Of a stretch of 64,000 nt of DNA, positions 10,380 through 19,337 are shown piece by piece. The DNA is taken from assembly GCA_963736425.1 (NCBI GenBank), contig CAVTOX010000017.1:141872-205871 (forward strand), read 5' to 3'. The DNA comes from Prado023 sp963736425 (GTDB lineage: Bacteria; Actinomycetota; Actinomycetes; S36-B12; CAIYMF01). Position 1 is the first letter of the stretch; each line of letters begins with the position of its first letter. A program made the position numbers and the translations under genes. Below the pieces are notes generated by a model. That model searched no databases. It was not told the DNA's origin and was given only the letters and a program-made list of their open reading frames with translations.

Positions 10380-11547
10380 TCAGCCGAGCGCCGTCCTGAG
10401 CCTGCCCAGAGCCTCGAGCAGGACCTCCGGGCGCTTGCAGAACGCCCACCTGACCCAGGACTGTCCCACCGACCGGTCGTCGCAGAAGGGGGCCACGGGG
10501 ATGGCGACCACCCCGGCCCGCCGCGGCAGCTCGGCGCAGAAGAGCTCGCCGCTGTCGTAGCCCGACCGAGGTGACGTCGGTGAGCAGGAAGTAGGTCCCC
10601 TCGCTGGGCAGGACGTCCAGGCCGAGCCCGGCCAGCCCGTCGGTGAGCAGGTCGCGCTGATGGGCCAGCGTGCCGCGGAAGGTGTCCCAGTGCTCTGGGG
10701 GCAGGCTGTTCAGCCCCTCGGCCACGGCCCACTGGAACGGTCCACCCGAGACGTAGCTCAGGTGCTGGCGGATCACCCGGACAGCACTGATCAGGTCCGC
10801 GGGGCCGGTGGCCCAGCCCACCTTCCACCCCGTGAACGACAGGCTCTTGCCCGCGGAGCCCACCGTGATGGTCCGCTCGGCCATGCCCGGAAGGGTCGCG
10901 AGGGGGACGTGCGGGTGTCCGTCGAACCAGAGGTGCTCGTAGGCCTCGTCGGAGAGCACCACGAGGTCGGCGGCGATTGCCTCCCGCGCGAGGGCGGCCA
11001 ACTCCGCCCCGGTGAGGACGGCGCCGGTCGGGTTGTGCGGCGAGTTGACGATCAGCATCCGGCTGCGCGCGGTGATGCGCGCCCGCAGGGCCATCGGGTC
11101 CGGTCGGAATGTCCCAGGGACAGGGGGGACACTGACGCGCACGCCGCCGGCGAGGTCGATGGCCGCGGCGTACAGGTCGAACCAGGGCTCGAGGACCAGC
11201 ACCTCGTCCCCGGGCTCCACGAACGCCAGGACGCAGGCGACGATGGCCTCCGAGGCCCCGGTGGTCACCACCACGTCCGTGGCCGGGTCCCAGGTCACGC
11301 CGTACCACGCCTCCTGGTGCGCACAGATCGCCCGCCGAAGCTCGGGCAGCCCGTGCGCGGGTGGGTACTGCGCACCTCGACCCTCGGCGATCGCAGCCAG
11401 GGCGGCGTCGCGCACGAGTTCCGGGCCATCGGTGTCCGGGAATCCCTGGCCGAGATTGATCGCCCCGACCGAGGTGGCCAGGGCCGACATCTCGCCGAAG
11501 ATGCTGCGGCGATGGGGCTGCATCCGCCGCACGAGCGGGTGGGTCAT
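10380..11547 (-). CDS. Class I/II PLP aminotransferase, DapC-like, one frameshift
   Basis: About 389 residues. The start MSALATSVGAINLGQGFPD, the motif NSPHNPTGAV and the PLP lysine in SAGKSLSFTGWKVGW define the family. The closest recalled relatives are actinobacterial N-succinyldiaminopimelate aminotransferase (DapC) and methionine/kynurenine aminotransferases. Which substrate it uses cannot be read. The frame breaks near 10562: after TDVTSVG the correct sequence YDSGELFCAELPRRAG continues one base over (an extra G in GGG) and ends at 10380. The usual neighbours at this site in other genomes are Ser/Thr kinases, absent here. Confidence 0.83.
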
Positions 11548-11587
11548 TGGCCCACCCCACGGTGCAGGCGTCGCAGGGACACGTGGG

Positions 11588-12361
11588 TCACTTCCCGGTC
11601 AGGCCGGACCGGGAGGCCATGGTGCCCGCCCGCCGGAGCAGTGGGCGGGGCGTGTACTGCACGGCCAGTGCCAGGGCGCTGTACCGCTTGGACGGGACAC
11701 TGACCGTGCGCCCGGCGCGGGCCGCCGCGAGTCCGTCACGGGCCACTCGTCGCGAGTCCAGCCAGACCCAGTCCGGGTAGGCCGATACGTCCATGTCGGC
11801 GCGATCGTGGAACTCCGTGTGGGTGAACCCTGGGCAGACGGCCGTGGCTGTCACCCCGGTCCCTGAGAGTTCGGCACCCAGGCCCTCGGTGAAGACAGTG
11901 ACCCAGGACTTCGCCGCGGAGTAGGTGCCGATCGGCATCCATCCGGCCACGCTGGACACATTGACCACGATCCCGTGTCCCCGCTGCACCATGCCCGGCA
12001 GGGCTGCATGGGTCAGCCGCAACGTGGCCCGGACCAGGACATCGAGCAGGCGTTCCTCGTCGGACAGGTCCCCTGCGACGAAGTCCTGGTTGACGCCGAA
12101 CCCGGCATTGTTCACCAGGACGTCGATCGGCGCTGAGGGATCGGCGAGGCGATCCATCACGGCCCTGCAGCCGGCATCGGTGGCCAGGTCAGCGGTCAGG
12201 ACATCGACAGTGACACCGTGCTCGGCGGCAAGTCGTTCGGCCAGGGCCTCAAGACGGTCGGTGCTTCGTGCCACCAGGACGAGGTCGGATCCCTCGGCGG
12301 CCAGTTCCTCGGCGAAGGCAAGGCCAATCCCTGCGGTCGCGCCGGTGATGCATGCAGTCAT
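11588..12361 (-). CDS. Short-chain dehydrogenase/reductase
   Basis: 257 residues. Classical SDR: dinucleotide motif TGATAGIG at the start, NNAGFG, catalytic serine in NVSSVAG and YSAAK for the Tyr-Lys pair. The arginine of LVLVARSTDR suggests NADP(H). After the Rossmann core the C-terminus is about 60 residues with basic patches. The substrate is unknown. It stands between the aminotransferase and the pyrE group on the same strand. Confidence 0.85.
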   Translation of the reverse strand: MTACITGATAGIGLAFAEELAAEGSDLVLVARSTDRLEALAERLAAEHGVTVDVLTADLATDAGCRAVMDRLADPSAPIDVLVNNAGFGVNQDFVAGDLSDEERLLDVLVRATLRLTHAALPGMVQRGHGIVVNVSSVAGWMPIGTYSAAKSWVTVFTEGLGAELSGTGVTATAVCPGFTHTEFHDRADMDVSAYPDWVWLDSRRVARDGLAAARAGRTVSVPSKRYSALALAVQYTPRPLLRRAGTMASRSGLTGK

Positions 12362-12383
12362 GGACCCAGTGTGCCCCAGCCGG

Positions 12384-12896
12384 TCAGGGCATCGAGTCGG
12401 GCCAGCCCTTCGCGATGGCGGTCACTGCTGCGATCGGGTCGCCCTCGACGGTCGACCAGCCGCGCAGTCGGGCAGCGGCGGCGGGTGCGCCGTCGGCGTC
12501 CGGGCTGGTCACGTGGACCACCGGGGCGTCCGGCCAGTCCGTGCCCGCCCGACTCGGGTCCGGCAGAGGTCCATCGACCACGACGTAGGCCACGACGTTG
12601 CGGCGCGAGGCCCGCTGGGAGAACCCCAGGGCCGCAACCGCCCGGTTGGCCTCCCCGGAGCTCACCAGGATCAGCGGGCCCTCGACCTGTGCGGCGGTGA
12701 TCGCGATCGCCTGGTCGGCCACCCATGCCGCGATCCCCAGACGCTCGTCGGTTGCCTCCGCGCCCTCGCGGGGCTGCATGTGCGGGATCACCACAGGGAT
12801 CCCCCAGCCGGCCAGTACGCCCGCGAGCTCGCGGCGCTGCCCATCAGGGGCCCGCGGGTCGAGCGCCGGACAGAGGATGACCGTGACGCCGGTCAT
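12384..12896 (-). CDS. Hypothetical protein, alpha/beta-hydrolase-like
   Basis: 170 residues, not confidently recognised. The start VTVILCPALDPRAPDGQ and the LILVSSGEANRAVAALGF segment resemble an alpha/beta-hydrolase core in which the nucleophile elbow is degenerate (SSGEA rather than GxSxG). No signal peptide or membrane segment is visible. Its ATG lies directly after the pyrE stop, so it is probably translated with pyrE. Codon use and GC content match the neighbours. Confidence 0.65.
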   Translation of the reverse strand: MTGVTVILCPALDPRAPDGQRRELAGVLAGWGIPVVIPHMQPREGAEATDERLGIAAWVADQAIAITAAQVEGPLILVSSGEANRAVAALGFSQRASRRNVVAYVVVDGPLPDPSRAGTDWPDAPVVHVTSPDADGAPAAAARLRGWSTVEGDPIAAVTAIAKGWPDSMP

Positions 12897-12897
12897 G

Positions 12898-13437
12898 TCA
12901 GTCGAGGCCCAGATCGGCCAACTGGTAGGCGGCCCGGTACTCCAGGCCCGCCTCGGCGATCATGCCGGCCGCCCCGCGCTCGACGATCACCGCCACGCCC
13001 ACCACCTCGGCGCCGGCCTCCCGGAGCGCCTCGACGGCGGCCATCACCGAGCCGCCGGTGGTCGAGGTGTCCTCCACGGCGAGCACCCGCCGGCCGACGA
13101 CATCCGGGCCCTCGATGCGCCGCTGCAGGCCGTGGGCCTTCTCCTCCTTGCGCACCACGAAGGCATCGAGCCGCCTCCCGCGCGCCGCGGCGGCGTGCAG
13201 CATGGCCGTGGCCACGGGGTCAGCACCCAGGGTCAGCCCACCCACGGCGTCATAGGACAGGTCCGCGGTCAGGTCGAGCATGACCTCGCCCACCAGCGGC
13301 GCCGCATGGCCGTCCAGGGTCACCCGGCGCAGGTCCACGTAGTAGTCAGCCTCACGTCCCGAGGACAGCACGACCCGTCCGTGCACGACGGCCTTGGTCC
13401 GGATCTGGTCGAGGAGTTGCTCACGCGCGTCAGTCAC
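12898..13437 (-). CDS. pyrE: Orotate phosphoribosyltransferase
   Basis: 179 residues. Converts orotate plus PRPP to OMP in pyrimidine synthesis. The PRPP-binding motif is VLAVEDTSTTGGSVMAAV. Other family marks are VVLSSGREADYYVDLR and FVVRKEEKAHG. GTG at 13437 gives the start TDAREQLLDQI; the longer frame to 13485 adds residues without similarity. The downstream partner is the hypothetical gene ending at 12384. Confidence 0.92.
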   Translation of the reverse strand: MTDAREQLLDQIRTKAVVHGRVVLSSGREADYYVDLRRVTLDGHAAPLVGEVMLDLTADLSYDAVGGLTLGADPVATAMLHAAAARGRRLDAFVVRKEEKAHGLQRRIEGPDVVGRRVLAVEDTSTTGGSVMAAVEALREAGAEVVGVAVIVERGAAGMIAEAGLEYRAAYQLADLGLD

Positions 13438-13500
13438 GGCAACAACCCTAGGTCCTGCATGGGTGCGGCGGACGCAGCGCCGCACGGCACAGCGCCGGCT

Positions 13501-14199
13501 TCAGGAGGCGGGCTCCACGGCCGCTGCCTGCGCTGCCTTCGACTCGCGGCGGTGGCGGAAGGTCTCGAAGCCGATCGGGATGATCGACAGTGCCACGATG
13601 CCGATGAGGATCAGCTCGATGTGGTCCTTCACGAACGGGATGCCGCCCAGGTAGTAGCCGAGCAGGGTCACTCCTGTGGCCCACACGACACCACCGATGG
13701 TCGAGTACAGGGCGTAGGTGCGCAGGTCCATCCGCCCGACCCCGGCCATGGCCGTGATGAACGTCCGCACGATCGGCACGAACCGGGCCAGGACGATCGC
13801 CCGGGACCCGTACTTGTCGAAGAAGCCGTGGGTCTTGTCGACGTACTCCTGGCGGAAGAACCGAGAGTCCGGCCGGTTGAACAGGGGGGGTCCGGCGCGG
13901 TAGCCGATCCAGTAGCCCGTCAGGTTGCCCGCGACGGCCGCGAGGGACAGCAGCAGGCAGGCCACCTGGATGGGGATGTCGATCACGCCGCTGGCGATGA
14001 ACAGGCCCACCATGAACAGCAGCGAGTCACCGGGCAGGAAGAACCCGATGAGCAGCCCGCACTCGGCGAAGATGATCCCCAGGGCGATCCAGAAGGCGGC
14101 TGTGCCGAACCGGTCGAGGTTCTGCGGGTCGAGCCAGTCGGGGCCGAGGGTGCTCACGATCGAGGGGACCACCGACGCGACGGACAGGCTCAGGCTCAC
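13501..14199 (-). CDS. DedA family membrane protein
   Basis: 232 residues, GTG start. DedA/SNARE-associated domain: GLLIGFFLPGDSLLF near the start, LTGYWIGYRAG, then the conserved FVPIVRTFITAMAGVGRM. About five membrane segments and a basic tail. DedA proteins act in membrane phospholipid handling, and recent work on the wider family points to lipid flipping. It begins 11 bp after the methyltransferase stop, so the two probably form one transcript. Confidence 0.88.
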   Translation of the reverse strand: MSLSLSVASVVPSIVSTLGPDWLDPQNLDRFGTAAFWIALGIIFAECGLLIGFFLPGDSLLFMVGLFIASGVIDIPIQVACLLLSLAAVAGNLTGYWIGYRAGPPLFNRPDSRFFRQEYVDKTHGFFDKYGSRAIVLARFVPIVRTFITAMAGVGRMDLRTYALYSTIGGVVWATGVTLLGYYLGGIPFVKDHIELILIGIVALSIIPIGFETFRHRRESKAAQAAAVEPAS

Positions 14200-14209
14200 C
14201 TGCAGAAGG

Positions 14210-14823
14210 TTACCCCGCCCCGTGGCTGGCGGGTCCCAGATGCGTCCGGGCCCAGCTGTGCATGGCGATGGCTGCGGCGGCCGCGACGTTGATGGATCGG
14301 GTGGACCCGTACTGGCTGATGGACAGCACCGCCTCGGACCCTGCGATGGCCGTGCGGACTGAGGCCGGGCCCCTCCTGGCCGAACAGCAGCACGCACCTG
14401 CGCGGCATCGCGTACTCGTCGATCGGGATGGCCCCGGGCACGACGTCGATGGCCAGGATCGGCAGTCCCTGTGCCCGCGCCCAGCCCTGCAGGTCCTCGG
14501 GGTCGGGATGGTGGGTGATGCTCAGGTAGGCATCGGTGACCATGGCCCCGCGCCGGTTCCAGCGGCGGCGGCCCACGACATGCACCCCGGCGACGTTGAA
14601 CGCGTTGGCGGTGCGCACGATCGAGCCGATGTTCAGGTCGTGCTCGATGTTCTCGATCGCCACGTGCAGCGGGGAGCGCCGGGTGTCGAGGTCGGCCACG
14701 ATCGCCTGCGACCGTCCAGTAGCGGTAGGCGTCCACGACGTTGCGGGAGTCGCCGTGGGCCAGCAGCTCCGGGTCCAGTCGGGGGTCGTCGGGCCAGGGC
14801 AGGGGGTGGGGTCCGACGGGCAC
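14210..14823 (-). CDS. TrmH/SpoU family RNA 2'-O-methyltransferase, two frameshifts
   Basis: About 204 residues after repair. SPOUT-fold methyltransferase using SAM, acting on tRNA or rRNA ribose. Seen motifs: NIGSIVRTANAFNV (motif 1), VLLFGQEGPGLS (motif 2) and LSISQYGSTRSINVAAAAAI (motif 3), lying in three reading frames. Breaks are near 14716 and 14360; both are single-base changes. The GTG start at 14823 gives VPVGPHPLPWPDDPRLDPE. The RNA target cannot be determined. Confidence 0.82.
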
Positions 14824-14870
14824 GTGGCCAAGGGTACGAGTGCGATTTCCGCCGCGGGACCCACCGCCCG

Positions 14871-14876
14871 TAGAAT
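14871..14876 (+). promoter_or_regulatory. -10 element of tRNA-Ser promoter
   Basis: TAGAAT lies 7 bp before the tRNA. The same hexamer sits before tRNA-Pro (21721) and ask (19289). No convincing -35 is visible here. The divergent methyltransferase gene starts 48 bp upstream. Confidence 0.5.
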
Positions 14877-14883
14877 TCTCGGC

Positions 14884-14971
14884 GGTGGCGTGTCCGAGCG
14901 GCCAAAGGAGCACGACTCGAAATCGTGTGTGGGTGATGAGCCCACCGTGGGTTCGAATCCCACCGCCACCG
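14884..14971 (+). tRNA. tRNA-Ser(CGA)
   Basis: 88 nt with the long variable arm of class II tRNAs (GTGGGTGATGAGCCCAC). Acceptor GGTGGCG pairs with CGCCACC and the discriminator is G. The anticodon stem CACGA/TCGTG closes the loop CTCGAAA, giving CGA. CCA is not encoded. It does not carry the repeated tRNA-end element seen at tRNA-Ala and tRNA-Pro. Confidence 0.96.
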
Positions 14972-14985
14972 CCGCATCGACGCAC

Positions 14986-15033
14986 TGACCCGTCTGGGTC
15001 ACATTGGCCCGGGCCCCGATCAGGGTCCGGGCC
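14986..15033 (+). terminator. Tandem hairpin terminator after tRNA-Ser
   Basis: TGACCC-GTCT-GGGTCA (14986-15001) is followed by a second hairpin. Its 11-bp stem is 15006-15016 with 15023-15033 and has one G-T pair. No T-run. Different in form from the hairpins after tRNA-Ala and tRNA-Pro. Confidence 0.65.
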
Positions 15034-15140
15034 CTCGTGTGTCGCGCGCCCTGCACCTCGCCAACCCGCCGCGTAGGCTTGCCCGCGTTGGCGTGCGACC
15101 CACAGCCAGCGCCGGCGTCGAGTCCTCCAGGAGTCCTTCC

Positions 15141-15668
15141 ATGAGCCCCGTCCATGACCTGCTCACCGACCAGATCGGCCATGAGTTCTACGCGTCCCAG
15201 CAGTACGTCGCCATCGCCGTCTGGTACGACCAGCAGGCCCTGCCCCAGCTCGCCGCGCACTTCTACGCTCAAGCGGTCGAGGAGCGCAACCACGCGATGA
15301 TGATCGTGCAGTACCTGATGGACCGTGAGGCCGAGGTCGTGATCCCCGGGGTGCCGGCGGTGCGCAACGAGTTCGCGTCGGTGGTCGAGCCGCTGGAGCT
15401 GGCACTGGCCCAGGAGCGCCTGGTCACCTCTCAGTTCGAGGCCCTGATCGCACTGGCCCGCGCGGAGTCGGACTACCTCGGTGAGCAGTTCATGCACTGG
15501 TTCCTCAAGGAGCAGGTGGAGGAGGTCGCGTCCATCTCCACGCTCCTGCAGGTGGCGCGCCGCGTGGGCGAGAACGTGATGCTCGTCGAGGACTACCTGG
15601 CGCGCGAGACCGGTGCCGGCGGTGGCGCGGACCCGACGGCTCCCACGGCCGCTGGCGGGGCGCTGTAG
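15141..15668 (+). CDS. Ferritin-like iron storage protein
   Basis: 175 residues. A four-helix ferritin: the diiron ligands are visible as Glu in IGHEFYASQQY, the E-E-x-x-H of AVEERNHAMM, and the later Glu of AQERLVTSQF and KEQVEEVA. It oxidises and stores iron in the cytoplasm. CAGGAG precedes the ATG at a good distance. It lies between tRNA-Ser and dnaX, a place where several actinobacteria carry the SRP RNA instead. The C-terminal 20 residues are Gly/Ala-rich. Confidence 0.9.
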   Translation: MSPVHDLLTDQIGHEFYASQQYVAIAVWYDQQALPQLAAHFYAQAVEERNHAMMIVQYLMDREAEVVIPGVPAVRNEFASVVEPLELALAQERLVTSQFEALIALARAESDYLGEQFMHWFLKEQVEEVASISTLLQVARRVGENVMLVEDYLARETGAGGGADPTAPTAAGGAL

Positions 15669-15797
15669 GCCTGCTTGAGGTCGTGCGGGAGTTACGCGGT
15701 CGTAGTTACACGGGTGTGAGTTATCCCCAGATGTGGATAGCTTGGGGATTGTGGATTCCCGTCCTCGATGTCGGCGCGCACCGTTAGGGTGAGCGAC

Positions 15798-17998
15798 GTG
15801 GCACTGGCGCTCTATCGGACCTATCGGCCGGGCTCGCTGGCCGAGGTGATCGGCCAGGAGCACGTGACCGAACCGTTGGCGCGCGCCCTCGACTCGGGTC
15901 GGACCCACCACGCGTACCTGTTCTCGGGTCCGCGTGGGTGTGGCAAGACCTCCACCGCGCGCATCATGGCGCGGTCACTGAACTGCGAGCAGGGGCCTCG
16001 GGCGCAACCGTGCGGGCAGTGCCGCAGCTGCGTCGAGCTGGCACCCAACGGACCCGGCTCGATGGACGTGGTGGAACTCGACGCCGCCACGCACCGCGGC
16101 ATCGACGATGCCCGCGACCTGCGCGAGAAGGCCATCTACGCCCCCGCTGCCAGTCGGTTCAAGATCTACATCATCGACGAGGCCCACCAGCTGACCAACG
16201 AGGCGGCCAACGCCCTGCTCAAGCTGGTCGAGGAGCCACCCCCGCACCTGCGGTTCATCTTCGCCACGACCGAGCCGGACAAGATCATCCCGACGATCCG
16301 CTCGCGGACGTTCCACTACGGCTTCCGGCTGGTCCCGGCGCGGACCCTGGCCGATCACCTCGGCTCGGTCTGCCGATCGGAGGGGGTCCCGGCGGAGGCT
16401 CCCGCGCTGGCGATCGTGGCTCGGGCCGGCGCCGGAAGCGTCCGGGACAGCCTGTCGGTCCTGGGTCAGCTGCTCGCGGGTGCCGGTCCCGAGGGCCTGA
16501 CCTACGCCGACGCGATCTCCGCCCTGGGCCTGACGGACACCAGCCTCATCGACGAGTTCGTCGCTGCCCTGTCCGCCGGGTCGGCCGCCGACATGTTCGG
16601 CATCGTGGACGTCGTGATCTCCGCCGGTCACGATCCGCGCAGGTTCGTCACCGACGTCCTGGACCGGTTGCGCGACCTGATCATCCTGCGGGCCGATCAC
16701 GAGGCACTGGCCAAGGGCCTCATCGACGTCCCGGACGACGAGGGCCAGCGGATGGTGACCCAGGCCCAGTCCCTGGGACTGGCCGAGCTGCTCCCGCGCC
16801 GCCGATCTGGTCAGCGTCGGACTCGGCCAGATCAAGGGCGCCACGGCCCCGCGGCTGCAGCTCGAGCTGCTCTGCGCCCGGCTGGCACTGCCGGGTCCAG
16901 GAGACGATCTCAGCGCCGTCCTGGCCCGCCTGGATCGACTGGAGCGGGGGCGGATCAGCCGCCCTGGCGACCGGACAGGGCGCGGCGGGTGAGCCGACCG
17001 GGGAGTCGCGGCGGGTCCCGCACCGTCGGCGGCGCGGACGTCCCGGCCCAGGCCGGCACCGCCGATGCCGATCCCACCGGCCCGAGGTTCCGCGGCCCTC
17101 GTCCACCTCGTCCGGTCCACCGCCCGACCTCGACTGCGTCCAGGTGGCCCGGCCGCACCGCCGCGCCGCCCGGAGCTCCGCCGGGATGCCCCGTCGGTGG
17201 CACCGACACCGGTGACCTCGGACGCCGCCAGGTACCGGCGGTGGAAATCGACACGTCGAACGATCCGGGAGAGACGGGGACCACGGGGACGGGGGGGACC
17301 CAGGGGCTCCCATCCGCTGAGGCTGCTGCGACCGCGACCGCGACCGCGACCGCGACCGTTCCGGATGCCCTGCCCCCGTCCCCGGCGTCAGCGCGCTCGG
17401 CGACCGCCGCTCCGGGTGACGACACCGTGATCACCCGGATCCGTGACGCGTGGCCGTCGATCCTCGATCGACTGGCCTCGTCGAGCCGGGTGGCCTGGAC
17501 GGCGTTCCACGCTGCCACCCCGGTCTCCTGCACCAACGGCGCCCTGGCGGTCGCGGTCGCCGAACCGGGCAACGTGCGGGCCATCGCCCAACGTGGCCAC
17601 GACGAGCGGCTGCGGCAGGCAATCATCGATGTCCTGGCCCTCGACCTCACGATCGATGTCCTGCATGACCCCGAGCCCGCGCGGCCCCCGCTGTCCGGTA
17701 CCGGGGTGGGCGCCAACGCGGCCACCGTGGCGGAGGGGGCCCCCGCGGTCAGCGCCGGGAGTCCAGCGGCCGATGCCACCCGATCGACCACGGTGTCCGG
17801 TGCCCCACGCCCGACCTCCGGGCCGACCTCGCGCCCCGCCGACGTCGTCCGGAAGGCCGGTTCCGCCCCAGCACCGACGACCTGCCTGATGAGCCCAGCC
17901 CTGACGATCCGGACGTTGATCCCGGTGGCGCGCATGGCCTTGCCCTGATCACCAGGGAGCTCGGCGCCAAACCCATCGGCGAGATCGACCACTCCTAG
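15798..17998 (+). CDS. dnaX: DNA polymerase III subunit tau/gamma, at least three frameshifts
   Basis: Clamp-loader ATPase that organises the replisome. GTG start gives ALALYRTYRPGSLAEVIGQ. Walker A is SGPRGCGKTST, zinc cysteines lie in CEQG...CGQCRSC, Walker B is IIDEAH and the arginine finger SRTFHY. The frame shifts near 16795 (extra C; AADLVSVGLGQIKGA follows one base over), returns in the low-complexity linker near 16930-17000, and shifts again near 17880 so that the protein ends PIGEIDHS at 17996-17998. The linker includes five GCGACC units (17328-17357). A C-terminal tau domain (ITRIRDAWPSILDRL) is present. The pattern fits sequence errors better than programmed frameshifting. Confidence 0.88.
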
Positions 17999-18007
17999 GG
18001 GCTGGGC

Positions 18008-18613
18008 ATGTACGAGGGGATCATCCAGGACGTCATCGACGGTCTCAGCCGCCTGCCCGGGATCGGGCCCAAGGGTGCCCAGCGGATCGCCTTCCACCTG
18101 CTCAAGGCCGACCCGCAGGAGGTCGCGGACCTCGCCGAGGCCCTGCTCACGCTGCGCGAGAAGGTCCAGTTCTGCGAGATCTGCGGCAACGTCTCGCAGG
18201 AGCAGACGTGTGGGATCTGCCGGGACCCCCGACGCGACCCGTCGCTGCTCTGCGTCGTCGAGGAGAGCAAGGACGTTGTCGCCATCGAGCGGACCCGCGA
18301 GTTCCGGGGCCGGTACCACGTGCTCGGTGGGGCGATCAGCCCGATGGAGGGCATCGGTCCCGACGACCTGCGCATCCGCGAGCTGATGGCGCGCCTGGCC
18401 GACGGATCCGTGGTCGAGGTCATCCTGGCAACGGATCCGAACCTCGAGGGTGAGGCCACGGCCACCTATCTGGCGCGCCTGATGAGCGCGCTCGGCCTGG
18501 TCGTGTCACGGTTGGCCAGTGGACTCCCCGTAGGGGGTGACCTCGAGTTCGCCGACGAGGTGACTCTCGGCCGGGCGTTCGAGGGACGACGACGGATCGG
18601 AGGGCAGGCATGA
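18008..18613 (+). CDS. recR: Recombination protein RecR
   Basis: 201 residues, full length. Works with RecF/RecO to load RecA at gaps. Helix-hairpin-helix LSRLPGIGPKGAQRIAFHLL at the start, a four-cysteine zinc motif (CEICGNVSQEQTCGICRD), and the Toprim domain (LCVVEESKDVVAIE; EVILATDPNLEGEATATYL). Nine bases separate it from the dnaX stop; dnaX-recR is the common actinobacterial arrangement. Its stop overlaps the DUF5063 start. Confidence 0.95.
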   Translation: MYEGIIQDVIDGLSRLPGIGPKGAQRIAFHLLKADPQEVADLAEALLTLREKVQFCEICGNVSQEQTCGICRDPRRDPSLLCVVEESKDVVAIERTREFRGRYHVLGGAISPMEGIGPDDLRIRELMARLADGSVVEVILATDPNLEGEATATYLARLMSALGLVVSRLASGLPVGGDLEFADEVTLGRAFEGRRRIGGQA

Positions 18614-19212
18614 GTGTCGACGAAGCACCCATGGAGGGTGCGATGGCGGTGCTCACCACGCCCGCCACCCCGGTCGAGGACGACCTGGTCACCCTGGCCG
18701 ACAGCCTGGCCGAGACCTCAGCCCGATTCGTTCAGGCCACCGAGGCGGTGGCAGCCGGGATCGGGGAGGACCACGCGATCGCGATCCTCCTGCTGGAGGT
18801 CTCCGACGTGATGGCGATGGGCGCACGACTCGGCGCGATCGACGATGTCGTCCCCGAGGGCCGCTTCGAGCCGGATGCGGGCGTCGAACCCGACGTCGAT
18901 CGCCTGCGGGCGGCGCTGGCCGATCGGCTGGCGCCAGTCGATTCCTACATCGAGGTGTTCGATCCGTACGCGAGCCCCGAGTTGGTTCCCGGCAGGCTCT
19001 CCGATGACCTCACTGCCATCGTCTCGGACCTCCTGCACGGCCTGGCACACCACACTGCGGGGCGCACCCTCGAGGCCCTGTGGTGGTGGCAGACGACGTA
19101 CCTGAGCTCCTGGGGTGATTCCGGGGCGATGGCCCTGCGGGCATTGCGCTCCCTGGTGTCCCATGTCCGCGCCGGCGCGCCGCTCGAGGTCTCCGGAGAG
19201 CCTGACCGGTAG
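18610..19212 (+). CDS. DUF5063 domain-containing protein
   Basis: 200 residues, overlapping recR by 4 bp (ATGA). The domain core is acidic and helical, with WWWQTTYLSSWGDSGAMALRAL near the end, typical of DUF5063 proteins encoded after recR in actinobacteria. No signal peptide or membrane segment. Function unknown; the coupling to recR hints at a DNA-maintenance role, which is inference only. Confidence 0.82.
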   Translation: MSVDEAPMEGAMAVLTTPATPVEDDLVTLADSLAETSARFVQATEAVAAGIGEDHAIAILLLEVSDVMAMGARLGAIDDVVPEGRFEPDAGVEPDVDRLRAALADRLAPVDSYIEVFDPYASPELVPGRLSDDLTAIVSDLLHGLAHHTAGRTLEALWWWQTTYLSSWGDSGAMALRALRSLVSHVRAGAPLEVSGEPDR

Positions 19213-19288
19213 CCCTCGGGCGCCCTCCAGCCCGCTCGTCAGAGGGGCAGGGTCACCACGATCAGGGCGAGGCTCCGTGACGACCCCC

Positions 19289-19294
19289 TAGAAT
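19289..19294 (+). promoter_or_regulatory. -10 element of ask-asd promoter
   Basis: TAGAAT 44 bp upstream of the ask ATG, in a 125-bp gap. Same hexamer as at tRNA-Ser and tRNA-Pro. No clear -35. GGGAG at about 19321 is the ribosome site. Confidence 0.4.
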
Positions 19295-19337
19295 TGGGCC
19301 CCAGAACGCCCAAGACCACCACCGGGAGCACGCGATC

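Noticed and set aside
15798..17998. Programmed frameshifting in dnaX (tau/gamma)
   Set aside because: No A-rich slippery heptamer is seen at the break near 16795; the break is an extra C in CCC like those in genes with no known recoding.
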